Assembly: GCA_900540255.1 (NCBI GenBank)
Contig: UQFE01000010.1
Span: forward strand, 15,912 to 79,911
DNA length: 64,000 bases
Direction of reading: 5' to 3'
Origin: an uncultured Clostridium sp.
GTDB taxonomy: Bacteria > Bacillota > Clostridia > Clostridiales > Clostridiaceae
The position numbers and the translations under genes were made by a program. Under the pieces are notes generated by a model, which worked only from the letters and a program-made list of their open reading frames with translations, had not been told where the DNA came from and ran no database searches. Each line of letters opens with the position of its first letter. Positions within the stretch are counted from its first letter, which is position 1. Shown here piece after piece: positions 16,467 through 24,489 of the stretch.

Positions 16467-16678
16467 TAGCATTAGGATAGTGATAAGTGACAAGTGACAA
16501 GTGATAAGTGACAAGTTAAGGATGAAATTCCTTAAGGAATTTCTAAAAATATATTTATTAAATTCAGCATAAGCTGAATTTATACCTTAACTTGAAACTT
16601 GCCACTTGTAACTTGAAACTGTTGAAACTTGCCACTTGAAACTGTTGAAACTTTTCACTTGCTCCTAACTTCTAACTC
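16467..16678 (+). repeat. Family B repeat (B2)
   Basis: The left arm is a run of seven-base units (AGTGACA and AGTGATA, from about 16479). The core contains two palindromes, AAATTCCTTAAGGAATTT and AAATTCAGC..GCTGAATTT, bounded by TTAAGG and CCTTAA. The right arm holds ACTTGCC/ACTTGAA units and then CCTAACT-type units. The arms are complementary, so the whole element can fold as one long hairpin. It starts at the stop of the secreted protein and ends at the stop (16679-16681) of the convergent gene. Confidence 0.85.
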
Positions 16679-17038
16679 CTAACTAATCAACGCTTTTTCT
16701 TCATAATAATTTAAAATATTTATTATAAAATTTCTTGTATCAGTATCTAACTTTCTTGTACTTGATATTTCATGAACTGAAAAATGCTTTGTATAAAAAC
16801 TATAAGCAAGTTCTGTTATAAATTTTGATGTATTAACAATTCTTGAATCATTTAATAAATCTTTAAATTTAATTGTTGTTTCAAATATATATTCCTTTGC
16901 AACTGTATAAACTTCATTTATACTTAATAATTTCAATACTATATATAAATCTTTATTTAATTTTCCCATAAAATTTTTAACTAACTCTATATAATTTCTT
17001 TCGTGATAAAAATCCACAAATTCTATATTATTTTCCAT
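16679..17038 (-). CDS. Hypothetical helical protein
   Basis: A 119-residue, mainly helical soluble protein starting MENNIEFVDFYHERNYIELV and ending YYEEKALIS. It has no signal peptide, membrane segment or known motif; SSTRKLDTDTRNFIINILNY is the best-ordered segment. AGAGGTG precedes the ATG by 6 bases. Its last two residues and stop codon fall in the heptad arm of the family B repeat, so its C-terminus may have been reshaped by the element. Unknown function. Confidence 0.6.
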   Translation of the reverse strand: MENNIEFVDFYHERNYIELVKNFMGKLNKDLYIVLKLLSINEVYTVAKEYIFETTIKFKDLLNDSRIVNTSKFITELAYSFYTKHFSVHEISSTRKLDTDTRNFIINILNYYEEKALIS

Positions 17039-17227
17039 ATAAAATCACCTCTATTATAAAAATTATACTATATTAATTTGTCAATTTTGTTACAGTAATA
17101 TTAATATAATCTTAAAATTATTTTATAAATTTATCCCTCCTTAAACATTTTTTATATTTGTATTATACAGTATATTATACCACTTGTAAACGTTATTAAT
17201 ATTTCTTTATTGTTAAATAACTGTAAA

Positions 17228-17262
17228 CAAAAAAGCATACCAAACATGATATGCCTTTTTCA
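17228..17262 (-). terminator. Terminator of the coiled-coil gene
   Basis: On the minus strand, GCATATC/GGTATGC with a 6-base loop is followed by TTTTTTG, beginning 15 bases past the stop of the 525-residue gene. Confidence 0.6.
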
Positions 17263-17268
17263 TAACAA

Positions 17269-18846
17269 TTATTCTTTATCACTTCTTTTAAATTTAGAAA
17301 ATATTTTATTTTTTAAATTTCTCCATCCATAATCATTTTCATCATCACCAATATTTTCTTCTTTGACTTTTTCTTTAACTTCTTTAAGTATCTTATTTTT
17401 ATCAATTTTACAAGTATTATTTATATTGCTTTGATTTTTATTATTTTCTTCAATTTCTATATTTTTTACAAGTGGATCGTTATCTAATTTTATATTTTCA
17501 GTTGAATTATCTTCTTTAACTTCTGTTTTTTTTATAGATTTTACACTTACATTACTTTCTAGATTATTAGAAACTATTCTTTCTTTATTATAATTTAAGT
17601 TTAATATAGAAATAGCACTTTCAAGCATGTACAACTTATTTGTTCCATTAGAGTATAACCCCTCAACAAGTTTCCATCCCAATTTATCTTTTTTCTTAAC
17701 CCAAGCCTTAATATTTATAATATCTTCTCCGTGAACTATATCCTTAATTGAAAACACTTCATCAAATTTTTTATAAGCAATATTATGAATTCTTTCTATA
17801 ATATTTCCTTTAACCATTGTTTCTAGAGAATTAAATAAATTTTTATTATTTAACATTTCTTCAACACATGAATTTGCATCTTTATTTATTGGAAAACCTT
17901 TTTCTAATATGATAAATCTTAATAATTTACTTTCCTCATTTTCTGATATATAAAACTCATTTACTTTCTTACTTTTTTCTAGTAAATTATTTAATTTTTC
18001 ATAAAAATAGCCTAAATACATTAACATTATAATATCTTTTGAAGTTAAATACTTTTCTATATGTTTTATATTATCCATAAATTTATTTAAAGCTATTATA
18101 CATTCATAATTATTATTTTCTATAAATGAATTTTTAATATTTTTTAATAAGCTTAAACTTTCTTTATTAGCTTCTTCATTCATTTTACTTTCTATTTGTC
18201 CAATAATTTCTTCTACACTTTCAATTGTATCTTTTGAATTTTTTGTTTTATTTTTGTGTAAGTCTTCATCCAGATTTATTTTTAATTCATTTTCTTCATT
18301 TAAATTATCATTTTCTGTATCTTCTAATAAGTTATTTTCTATATATTGATTTTTATCTTCTAATTGTTTTTTAAGGTTTTTCCCCTCTTCATCCTTCAAT
18401 TCAACTTTCTCATCATCTTCTTTTACTATTTCATTAGCTATATTTTCTAATTCTCTTTCAATTTCTCCAGATATTTTCTTTAAACTTAATTGAATTTCAC
18501 TATCTATTTCCTCAATAGTAATATCTGTTAACTTTTCACTTTTTTCCTCCTCTTCCTTATTAAGCTCAAATTCAATTATTTCATTATTTTGAGTATTTAT
18601 TTTTTCATCTTTAATACCATCTTCTTTTTTTTCATCCTCAATAACAAATTCTAACCCAGATTTATTATCTTCTAAAGCCTTTAAATCAGCATCTTTTATA
18701 TCCTTATTATTTATATTAATAGCTCTTTTTAATAACTCCATATCTTTTTTAATTTTTTGTATTTCATTATTAGCTAAATCAAGCTGAACTTTTAATTTAT
18801 TTATTTCTTGTATTTCTAATTCTTTTTCATCAATGGTTTTTCCCAA
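17269..18846 (-). CDS. Large acidic coiled-coil hypothetical protein
   Basis: The 525-residue protein opens with a TTG start (AGGAG 8 bases upstream) and an N-terminal coiled coil (INKLKVQLDLANNEIQKIKK). A long, highly acidic, low-complexity region covers ~60-220 (many EE, DE and KE pairs). A globular helical domain follows (~225-400), containing YLGYFYEKLNNLLEKS and IINIKAWVKKKDKLGWKLVE. A second charged linker leads to a C-terminal tip DDENDYGWRNLKNKIFSKFK. There are no membrane segments. The organisation suggests a scaffold or cytoskeleton-like protein. The globular part may be a winged-helix or GrpE-like fold, but I cannot name a family. Confidence 0.65.
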   Translation of the reverse strand: MGKTIDEKELEIQEINKLKVQLDLANNEIQKIKKDMELLKRAININNKDIKDADLKALEDNKSGLEFVIEDEKKEDGIKDEKINTQNNEIIEFELNKEEEEKSEKLTDITIEEIDSEIQLSLKKISGEIERELENIANEIVKEDDEKVELKDEEGKNLKKQLEDKNQYIENNLLEDTENDNLNEENELKINLDEDLHKNKTKNSKDTIESVEEIIGQIESKMNEEANKESLSLLKNIKNSFIENNNYECIIALNKFMDNIKHIEKYLTSKDIIMLMYLGYFYEKLNNLLEKSKKVNEFYISENEESKLLRFIILEKGFPINKDANSCVEEMLNNKNLFNSLETMVKGNIIERIHNIAYKKFDEVFSIKDIVHGEDIINIKAWVKKKDKLGWKLVEGLYSNGTNKLYMLESAISILNLNYNKERIVSNNLESNVSVKSIKKTEVKEDNSTENIKLDNDPLVKNIEIEENNKNQSNINNTCKIDKNKILKEVKEKVKEENIGDDENDYGWRNLKNKIFSKFKRSDKE

Positions 18847-18961
18847 ATTAAATTCTCCTTTCTAGTCGACGTAAAGCATTTTATAAAGTAACTTAACTTC
18901 AATATTTTCTTTATTAAAAGACAAATTCTTTTAATATTTCATTACTTTTATCAATTACATT

Positions 18962-19178
18962 ACATATTATAACATTGTTCTAAATTCATACCAACTAACT
19001 TCACTAATTACTTCTAATAATTTGTTATTTTTAAGCATATTTTTACTCTCAAATCTTCTATATTTATTGATTGATTTTCTCTTATTAGCTTAGTAGATAA
19101 TTTATGTAAAAAATCTTTACACTGATTTGTTATTTTTTCGTGTAATTTAGCTACTTTTAATCTAGCCTTATTTCTATG
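18962..19178 (-). pseudogene. TnpB (IS200/IS605-family) fragment
   Basis: Reading from 19178 downwards gives HRNKARLKVAKLHEKITNQ, then CKDFLHKLSTKLIRENQSIN and IEDLRVK. This closely follows the central part of TnpB/OrfB proteins (pattern KARLKVAKLHEKIANQRKDFLHKLST). A one-base shift within the next codons restores MLKNNKLLEVISEVSWYEF, the segment that normally follows. The N-terminal two-thirds and the C-terminal zinc finger and RuvC end are missing. A dead remnant; no TnpA or reRNA end could be recognised beside it. Confidence 0.75.
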
Positions 19179-19189
19179 TTAATTACTAT

Positions 19190-19438
19190 TGATTATAACA
19201 TACTAAGTTTAAATTTTCTTCCATACTTTTAAGAAATGGTATCAATGTAGTTGTGTCTGTTGGCTCAGGCCCAACAGTAAGCCACGTAATATATTCAGCA
19301 TCTACCTTCTAAAGTTGATAAAACACCAGTAAATGTTATACCGTAAACCACGTAATATATTTAGCATCTACCCCATGCTGCACATTATAAGCTGGTTTAA
19401 GTTGTCCATTTTTCATAGCATCTTCTTTCATTGATGCT
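19190..19438 (-). pseudogene. IS1182-type transposase fragments with internal duplication
   Basis: From 19438 downwards the frame gives SMKEDAMKNGQLKPAYNVQ then HGVDAKYITW and a stop. After ~50 bases the segment VDAEYITW repeats and continues TVGPEPTDTTTLIPFLKSME then ENLNLV and a stop. This matches the DDE transposase pattern of IS1182-like elements (GQLKPAYNxQxGVDxEYI...TLIPFLKxME). The GTAGATGCT-AATATATTACGTGG block is present twice, so part of the gene was duplicated in tandem before or during decay. Confidence 0.7.
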
Positions 19439-19618
19439 GGACATGGTAGAAAAGACTCTGGAGCTTCAGGAAATGGATTGAAAGAAAAAGATATTGTTCT
19501 TAGCATTGCTACAAAGTTAGGTTCTTTAGTTAACGGAAGTGGAATATCAATAAAATATTCTAGAACTAATGATACTTATTTAAGCTTAGAGGAAAGAGCT
19601 AGACTTGCTAATTATTAA
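19430..19618 (+). pseudogene. N-acetylmuramoyl-L-alanine amidase (Amidase_3) fragment
   Basis: The plus-strand frame reads DAGHGRKDSGASGNGLKEKD, then IVLSIATKLGSLVNGSG, then SRTNDTYLSLEERARLANY and a stop. DAGHG carries the first zinc ligand of the Amidase_3 fold, and SRTxDxYLSLEERARLAN is its typical central motif. The later zinc ligands are missing. It abuts the transposase fragment at ~19430 and the next reading frame at ~19610, so both ends are recombination joints. It was probably a phage-type or bacteriocin-associated endolysin. Confidence 0.75.
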
Positions 19619-20393
19619 TTATGATAAATCAAATTCCCAATACAACTTATTAGTATTAAATTACTTAAGACATTTAGCTTATTTTGGTGCATTTTTGGAT
19701 TTTTCACTTGGCTCAGCTGGTCCTTTTGTTGACTATTTCAAAAAAAATCATAGTTCTCTTCATAATAAATTGTTAAAATATATTCAAAAAGATAATCGTG
19801 ATCTTTGTGTTATTAATAATGAATATGTAGATTTATCTCATTTAGCAGCTACATTATTAGGTTATAAAGCCCAACTGCTTTATCTTCTTCATAAAAATGT
19901 TGGAATTTTAAATCCAGCTATTCCATCACATTGGTTTGGTTGGGGAGGAGACTTAGCTACTGGAATGGCTGATATTACCGATTTAAAACTAGGTGATATG
20001 AAAGATAAGACAGAAGAGTACATTGCTGATAATAATGTAATAGGTAAAAATAGTAGCATATCTTTACCCGATATTTATGCCGATATAGATGCTTATGCAT
20101 TTGTTACCCCATTATATACAGATAGATTTAATGTTCTGTTAAGTAATTATTTTAAAAATGTTACTAATAGCTCTAGAAAAAAATTATTTTTAACTAATAA
20201 TGGCCTTAATACAAACTCTAGTTTAACAGATATAAATAATAAAATTTATGATAAAATGACAGGATTATCAGGTTTTAATTATCCAATAGCCGGAAGAGAA
20301 TTTTATAAATTAGCTATTACAAATGATGGAGTCGAACCTTCTGACGCAACAATTAAGGCGGCTTGTAAATCTTTTTCAAAGTATATATACTAA
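19605..20393 (+). pseudogene. C-terminal part of an unknown, 5'-truncated protein
   Basis: A 262-codon open frame whose only possible starts (TTG) lie inside the amidase fragment, so the true N-terminus is lost. The body contains an ordered segment YVDLSHLAATLLGYKAQLL followed by HWFGWGGDLATGMADITDL. The D-x-x-H and GWGGDL-x-x-x-x-x-D residues look like a conserved active or metal site. Later come VTPLYTDRFNVLLSNYF and a C-terminal helix with SDATIKAACKSFSKYIY. The style suggests a secreted enzyme or a bacteriocin/lysin-type domain, but I cannot name the family. A perfect hairpin terminator-like structure follows at 20481. Confidence 0.55.
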
Positions 20394-20480
20394 TTATAAA
20401 AAAATAAGATGTATCATATTTTAATGCAACGGGTTCCGTTTTGGGGTGCAAAAGTTGCTAATCAAGTTAAAATCTCAATT

Positions 20481-20532
20481 AAAATCACATGTGAAATCAC
20501 ACTAAGATTCACATGTGATTTTTTTTTATTAA
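20481..20532 (+). terminator. Perfect 15-bp hairpin with T-run
   Basis: AAAATCACATGTGAA / TTCACATGTGATTTT (20481-20495 and 20508-20522) with a 12-base loop and an unbroken T-run. It would terminate the truncated gene at 20393. Its TCACA words at 20485, 20497 and 20509 are spaced exactly 12 bases apart and belong to the iteron set described next. Confidence 0.7.
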
Positions 20533-20692
20533 ATTGTTTATATTGCTTATTTTAGGGAATAATTATAATATATAATTGATTTAAAATCACATAGTAAATC
20601 ACAGGGCAAATCACATATAAAATAAAAAAATAATAGTTTTATTATCTTTGTGAATAGGTATGTGATTTTATATGTGAATACGTATGTGATTT
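20485..20692. repeat. Iteron array: ten TCACA/TGTGA words in 12-bp phase
   Basis: TCACA begins at 20485, 20497, 20509 and again at 20587, 20599, 20611 (unit AAATCACA plus four variable bases). On the other strand TGTGA begins at 20649, 20661, 20673 and 20685. Every step within the three blocks is 12 bases. Two blocks point one way and the third the other way, separated by a very A/T-rich spacer. The last block ends 13 bases before the ribosome site of a ribbon-helix-helix gene. Such arrays are typical of plasmid or phage replication origins, partition centromeres or cooperative operators. Confidence 0.8.
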
Positions 20693-20718
20693 ATACCTAA
20701 AAGAAAGGAGTTGCGGAG

Positions 20719-20856
20719 GTGAAGTATATAAAACCTAAAAAAGAAAATAAGAAAAAGGTTTCTTTGGAATTATCAACAAGAACACTTGCCATATTAGAGC
20801 ATTACTTTAAGATTGTGAAATACTATACTATTATAAATTTGAATGATATTCTTTAA
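20719..20856 (+). pseudogene. Truncated ribbon-helix-helix (plasmid partition/copy-control type) protein
   Basis: A 45-codon frame from GTG (AGGAG 8 bases upstream). It has a lysine-rich tip KYIKPKKENKKK, a short strand KVSLELS and a helix TRTLAILEHYFKIVKY, the start of an RHH DNA-binding domain. The second helix (usually beginning after a turn such as KYSESE) is replaced by YTIINLNDIL, which is coded opposite the end of the next minus-strand gene. The gene was therefore cut at about 20815. It follows directly on the 12-bp iteron array, which its intact form presumably bound. Confidence 0.6.
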
Positions 20857-21373
20857 CATTTAATTTAATTTCAGATGTTTTAATATCACCATCGGCTCCT
20901 TCATATTTAAATTCAAAAAATAAATGGTCTTTAATTTTATCTAAGTCATCTTTATTAAATAATGTTATAGAACTTATTTCCCCTACACTTTCATTTAACT
21001 TTAACTCTTCTTTTAATGATGTGTAATTATCATTTCCTTCAAAAGATACTGAATTAATCATAATGATATTTTCATTTTGTGATTCTTTCAAATATAGTTT
21101 ATTAGAATAAAATTTAATGTTTTCATCTTTTAATCCAATATAATTAATATTTCCTCCAAATACTTGATGTCTATTTGGAGTAATTATAATCATCCCATCA
21201 TCGATACAAATTAATTCATTTTCTCCTTTGAAAGTAAAAACAGTTATATCAAGTTTTTTCTTATACTTAAAAGTGCTTGTAATAAATATATCATTAATTA
21301 TAATCAGAATAACTGCTACCCCAATAAGTGCGTAAATCAATTTTGGATACTTTTTTTGAAGTTCTTTTAACAT
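20831..21373 (-). CDS. Membrane-anchored hypothetical protein
   Basis: A 180-residue protein with one N-terminal membrane anchor (LIYALIGVAVILIIINDIFI, ~12-31) and an extracytoplasmic or cytoplasmic beta-rich domain, including IDDGMIIITPNRHQVFGGN and FFEFKYEGADGDIKTSEIKL. No catalytic motif is visible. GAGGGGAAAAG precedes the ATG. Its last eight codons overlap the truncated RHH gene tail to tail. Unknown function. Confidence 0.6.
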   Translation of the reverse strand: MLKELQKKYPKLIYALIGVAVILIIINDIFITSTFKYKKKLDITVFTFKGENELICIDDGMIIITPNRHQVFGGNINYIGLKDENIKFYSNKLYLKESQNENIIMINSVSFEGNDNYTSLKEELKLNESVGEISSITLFNKDDLDKIKDHLFFEFKYEGADGDIKTSEIKLNVKEYHSNL

Positions 21374-21463
21374 AACTTTTCCCCTCTTATACTTTAATAT
21401 ATGTAATTAATAATACAATACAATCGTTTATATTATAGTTTGATACTATTATAACATAATTTT

Positions 21464-21751
21464 CTATTTAATTCTAAATATTCCTTCTATTATTAATATA
21501 TATAATACTGTTAATGGAATTATAATTGTTCCTATATTCAATACAATTAACCCTGCTATGTTTAAAATGTTATTTATATTAACCTTTTTTAAATATATCT
21601 TTATAACTACTATCATTAATAAATAACTATACATATAAAATGCATCTGCATTTAGTGGATTTATTAATATAGCCATACTTCCAAAAATTAGAGTCCATAT
21701 GACTCCTAATACTAACCCTATATTACTTGTCATATATGCTAGCTTTTTCAT
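21464..21751 (-). CDS. Small three-helix membrane protein
   Basis: A 95-residue polytopic protein with hydrophobic segments at ~8-30, ~38-52 and ~62-90 and basic loops (KIYLKKVN). AAAGGAG precedes the ATG. It is similar in style to DUF4064-type small membrane proteins, but that assignment is weak. It is separated by ~90 bases from the preceding minus-strand gene. Confidence 0.6.
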   Translation of the reverse strand: MKKLAYMTSNIGLVLGVIWTLIFGSMAILINPLNADAFYMYSYLLMIVVIKIYLKKVNINNILNIAGLIVLNIGTIIIPLTVLYILIIEGIFRIK

Positions 21752-21821
21752 GTTTAAACTCCTTTAATAATTTATCTTATTTTCTGATTTTACCATCTAT
21801 CTATCTTTATTTCAATTTAGA

Positions 21822-21860
21822 AAAAAACTGCGCAGAATTATTCTTCTACTCAGTTTTTTT
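21822..21860. terminator. Hairpin with A- and T-runs
   Basis: AAAAAACTG/CAGTTTTTT arms with an inner AGAA/TTCT pair. It is placed between the resolvase fragment and the small membrane protein, and A and T runs on both flanks allow termination in either direction. The remaining gap to 22031 shows no gene. Confidence 0.5.
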
Positions 21861-22031
21861 ATTTTTATTTTTTAAAATTTACGGTTTTAAGCCATTTATA
21901 AAGGGTGAAAATATTACTCTAAGTTTAGCTCCAGTAAACTTTCATGTAAAATTGTATTTTTCACCACATTAAAATTTTAATATTCTTGTTCATAAATTAA
22001 TTAAATAACACTTCGTTTGTTAATTAATTTA

Positions 22032-22259
22032 TTAACATTGTTGTTCGTTAATTATTTTATGAACAGTAGCAACACTACACTTCATATCTTTAGCAATAGC
22101 CCTGTAACTTTTATCTTGTAATCTTAACATTTTTACTCTAGCTTTTTGTTTTTCAGTAAAAATTTCTTTTCTTCCAGCACCACGTTCATTTTTTAATTTA
22201 ATAACAAAATTGAATTTAAATTTCTCTACTAAAAATAAAAAAAGTGAAATTTCGTGCAA
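22032..22259 (-). pseudogene. C-terminal fragment of a serine recombinase (resolvase/invertase)
   Basis: The conserved part is ERGAGRKEIFTEKQKARVKM followed by LRLQDKSYRAIAKDMKCS and VATVHKII. This is the C-terminal helix-turn-helix that follows the catalytic domain in Hin/Tn3-type resolvases. The catalytic serine domain is absent. The only start is a TTG without a ribosome site, preceded by a hydrophobic stretch unlike a resolvase. I therefore read it as a remnant. A stand-alone HTH protein is the alternative. Confidence 0.6.
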
Positions 22260-22288
22260 TATACATAAAATTCCATTTTTTCATTGTT

Positions 22289-22528
22289 CTATTTTACTGC
22301 TTTTAACTTTGCAATATCATTCCAATTCTTTGCTGTTGCTTCTTCAACAAAACATAAATCATTTTTAATCCCTGTAATATATTCACTACTTCTAGCAACT
22401 TGATCGTAAGTTATGTCAATCTTATTTTCTATTCTATCTAGCTTTTCATTAACTTTCAGTTGTTCATCTTTTATCCCAGTAATATCTAGTTGAATAGCCT
22501 TCAAAATTTCTAATATTTCTTTTTCCAT
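22289..22528 (-). CDS. Small coiled-coil protein
   Basis: A 79-residue, almost wholly helical protein with heptad pattern: ILEILKAIQLDITGIKDEQ, KVNEKLDRIENKIDI, then a second helix with EEATAKNWNDIAKLK. GGAGAAG precedes the ATG by 4 bases. Proteins of this design are common in clostridia and phages, with no defined role. It lies just downstream of family M copy M1 in the direction of transcription. Confidence 0.6.
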   Translation of the reverse strand: MEKEILEILKAIQLDITGIKDEQLKVNEKLDRIENKIDITYDQVARSSEYITGIKNDLCFVEEATAKNWNDIAKLKAVK

Positions 22529-22587
22529 ATACTACTTCTCCTTTAAATGTCTTTAAGTTTTAGTTTACTTAATCATTATATCATAAA

Positions 22588-22687
22588 GGGGGATGTAGCA
22601 TTAAGAATAAATACTATAATATATTGTATTAATTTTTATTTTTTAAAACACTATATTGTGTATAAAAGTTTTAGTGCGACAGCCTCA
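22588..22687 (+). repeat. Family M palindromic element, copy M1
   Basis: Left end GGGGATGTAGCATTAAG, right end TTTTAGTGCGACAGCC, length about 100, no coding capacity, internal words ATACTATAATATATTG and ACTATATTGTGTATAAAA. The right end meets the stop codon (22685-22687) of the DUF3784 gene. The left inverted repeat is mutated (TAGCA for TCGCA). Confidence 0.85.
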
Positions 22688-22999
22688 TTTTTTCTTTTCA
22701 AATCTATCTCCTATATTTGCATATATTATTGCAAATATTACCGAACTAATTATTATAACGACACCAATATTAAGCAATATTGGTATCATCAATATATCAC
22801 TTAAAATAAATAATGCTATAGAAAAAGCAACTACAAACATAATTTTTCCCATAAATTTACATAAAGACATTACATCATACTGTTCTTTTTCCTCTTTACT
22901 CATTGTATTGAATCCTGATATTAAAAATGACCATTTACCTAATGACAACATTATACCAATAAGTATAAATAGACAAACCATTAATATTTTACCAACCAT
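22685..22999 (-). CDS. DUF3784 family membrane protein
   Basis: A 104-residue protein with three membrane segments (~3-22, ~50-70, ~75-97) and the family signature GKWSFLISGFNTMSKEEKEQ followed by YDVMSLCKFMGK. GAGGGG precedes the ATG. The family is widespread in Firmicutes without a known role. The stop codon coincides with the end of a family M element, so the last codons (FEKKK) and stop are adjacent to mobile DNA. Confidence 0.75.
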   Translation of the reverse strand: MVGKILMVCLFILIGIMLSLGKWSFLISGFNTMSKEEKEQYDVMSLCKFMGKIMFVVAFSIALFILSDILMIPILLNIGVVIIISSVIFAIIYANIGDRFEKKK

Positions 23000-23541
23000 A
23001 AAATCCCCTCACAATAAATTATATTACAATATATAGTTTTATATAACTTATTATAACTTATTTTATATATTTTTCAATTATTTTCATAAAATATCATAAA
23101 GTTGGTTTTCTGGTTTTATATACATATATTTTAGTATTAATAAATGGAATTATGCTATGAATAAGCATATTTTTAGTCATTATAACTTCTTTATAAATAC
23201 TAAAACTTTGCAACCACTTATACTAATAATATAATTGGATAGAAGTTTAGTAGATATATCCAATAATGCTATTATCTATATTATAGCACTATTTATGAAT
23301 TATATGTACATATGAACATTATTATCCAACAGGCCTAAAGTTAAACTTATATCAAACTTTAATCCTTATTTTGCATAATTCTTTATTATTTTTACCATTA
23401 AATTCATATATTACTTGAAATTTTCTCTTTATTATTATAAAATATAATTATTAAATAATAATTATTATTATTTAATTTAATAATATATTTTAAAAAAATA
23501 CTAATACTATATAATATATATAATAAAAATGAGGTGGAAGT
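23000..23541. other. 542-base gap upstream of ldh
   Basis: Very A/T-rich. Two short hairpins are visible: TTGGATA/TATCCAA near 23236-23272 and ATGCTAT/ATAGCA near 23270-23295. An A/T palindromic stretch near 23448-23490 (ATTATTAAATAATAATTATT) lies just upstream of ldh. No open frame with a ribosome site was found. A redox operator of the TTGTTAA..TTAACAA type was looked for and not seen. Confidence 0.4.
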
Positions 23542-24489
23542 ATGAGTAAAATATCAATAATTGGTGCAGGCGCAATTGGTGCAACTACAGCATTTGCTTT
23601 ATTACAAAGAGGAATTGCAAGAGAAATAGTAATAAATGATATAAATCAAGAAAAAGCATTAGGCGAAGTTATGGATTTAATGCATGGAAGTTCATTATGC
23701 TCTCCTTGTAATGTTACTTTAGGAAGTATAGAAGATACTAAAGATTCAGATATAGTAATTATTACTGCTGGTTCACCACAAAAGCCTGGTGAAACTAGAT
23801 TAGATTTAGTTGATAAAAACTATGAAATATTTAAAAGCTTTATACCCCAAATTGCAAAGTTAAGTCCTAATTCAATTTTATTGGTAGTATCTAACCCTGT
23901 TGATATATTAGCTTATATGACGTATAAACTTTCAGGATTCCCAAAAGAAAGAGTTATTGGCTCTGGAACTGTTTTAGATACTGCAAGACTTAGAAGCTTA
24001 TTAGGTAAATATTTGGGTATTGATGGTAGAAATGTTCAAGGTTATGTTCTTGGTGAACATGGTGATAGTGAATTTGTTACATGGTCTTCTTTAATGATTG
24101 GTAACATTCCAGTTAAAAGCTTTTCTGAACAAAATTCAATAACTTGGGATATTGGAACAGAAAATGTTATTGCTGAAGATGTTAAAAATTGTGCTTATGA
24201 AGTTATAAAAAGAAAAGGTGCAACAGCTTTTTCAGTTGCAATTGCATTAACAAGAATTACTGAAGCAATTATAAGAGATGAAAAAAGTATTTTAACTGTT
24301 TCAACACTTTTAGATAATTATTATGGAGTTAGTGATGCTTATTTAAGTGTGCCTACACTTCTTGGTAGAAATGGTATTGAAAAAGTATTAAATATTCATT
24401 TATCTAAAGTTGAAGAAAGAAAATTTATTGAATCTGCTAATTTAATGAAAGAATATATAGATAGAATTAATACAAAACAAAATAATTAG
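23542..24489 (+). CDS. ldh: L-lactate dehydrogenase
   Basis: The 315-residue protein has the NAD-binding GAGAIGATTAFALLQRGIA at the N-terminus, DLMHGS, AGSPQKPGETRLDLV (substrate Arg region), SNPVDILAYM and the active-site GEHGDSEFVTWS (His ~172). The pattern is L-LDH rather than malate dehydrogenase: a Gln precedes the KPGETR loop. It reduces pyruvate to L-lactate, regenerating NAD+ in fermentation, in the cytosol as a tetramer. GAGGTGG precedes the ATG. A 540-base leader region may hold its control. The stop is directly followed by a family B repeat. Confidence 0.95.
   Translation: MSKISIIGAGAIGATTAFALLQRGIAREIVINDINQEKALGEVMDLMHGSSLCSPCNVTLGSIEDTKDSDIVIITAGSPQKPGETRLDLVDKNYEIFKSFIPQIAKLSPNSILLVVSNPVDILAYMTYKLSGFPKERVIGSGTVLDTARLRSLLGKYLGIDGRNVQGYVLGEHGDSEFVTWSSLMIGNIPVKSFSEQNSITWDIGTENVIAEDVKNCAYEVIKRKGATAFSVAIALTRITEAIIRDEKSILTVSTLLDNYYGVSDAYLSVPTLLGRNGIEKVLNIHLSKVEERKFIESANLMKEYIDRINTKQNN

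Noticed and set aside
20485..20692. Possible CRISPR-like array at the 12-bp iterons
   Set aside because: The repeat word is only five to eight bases with 12-bp period and no spacers; it fits an iteron or operator array.
21727..21972. Plus-strand open frame in the gap before the resolvase fragment
   Set aside because: Its first codons are antisense to the small membrane protein start, it lacks a ribosome site and it spans a terminator hairpin.
22547..22804. Plus-strand open frame across family M copy M1
   Set aside because: It crosses the palindromic element and the antisense strand of the DUF3784 gene, with no ribosome site.
23236..23295. Possible riboswitch or redox operator upstream of ldh
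   Set aside because: Only short weak hairpins and A/T palindromes are present; no conserved riboswitch word or Rex-type site was found.
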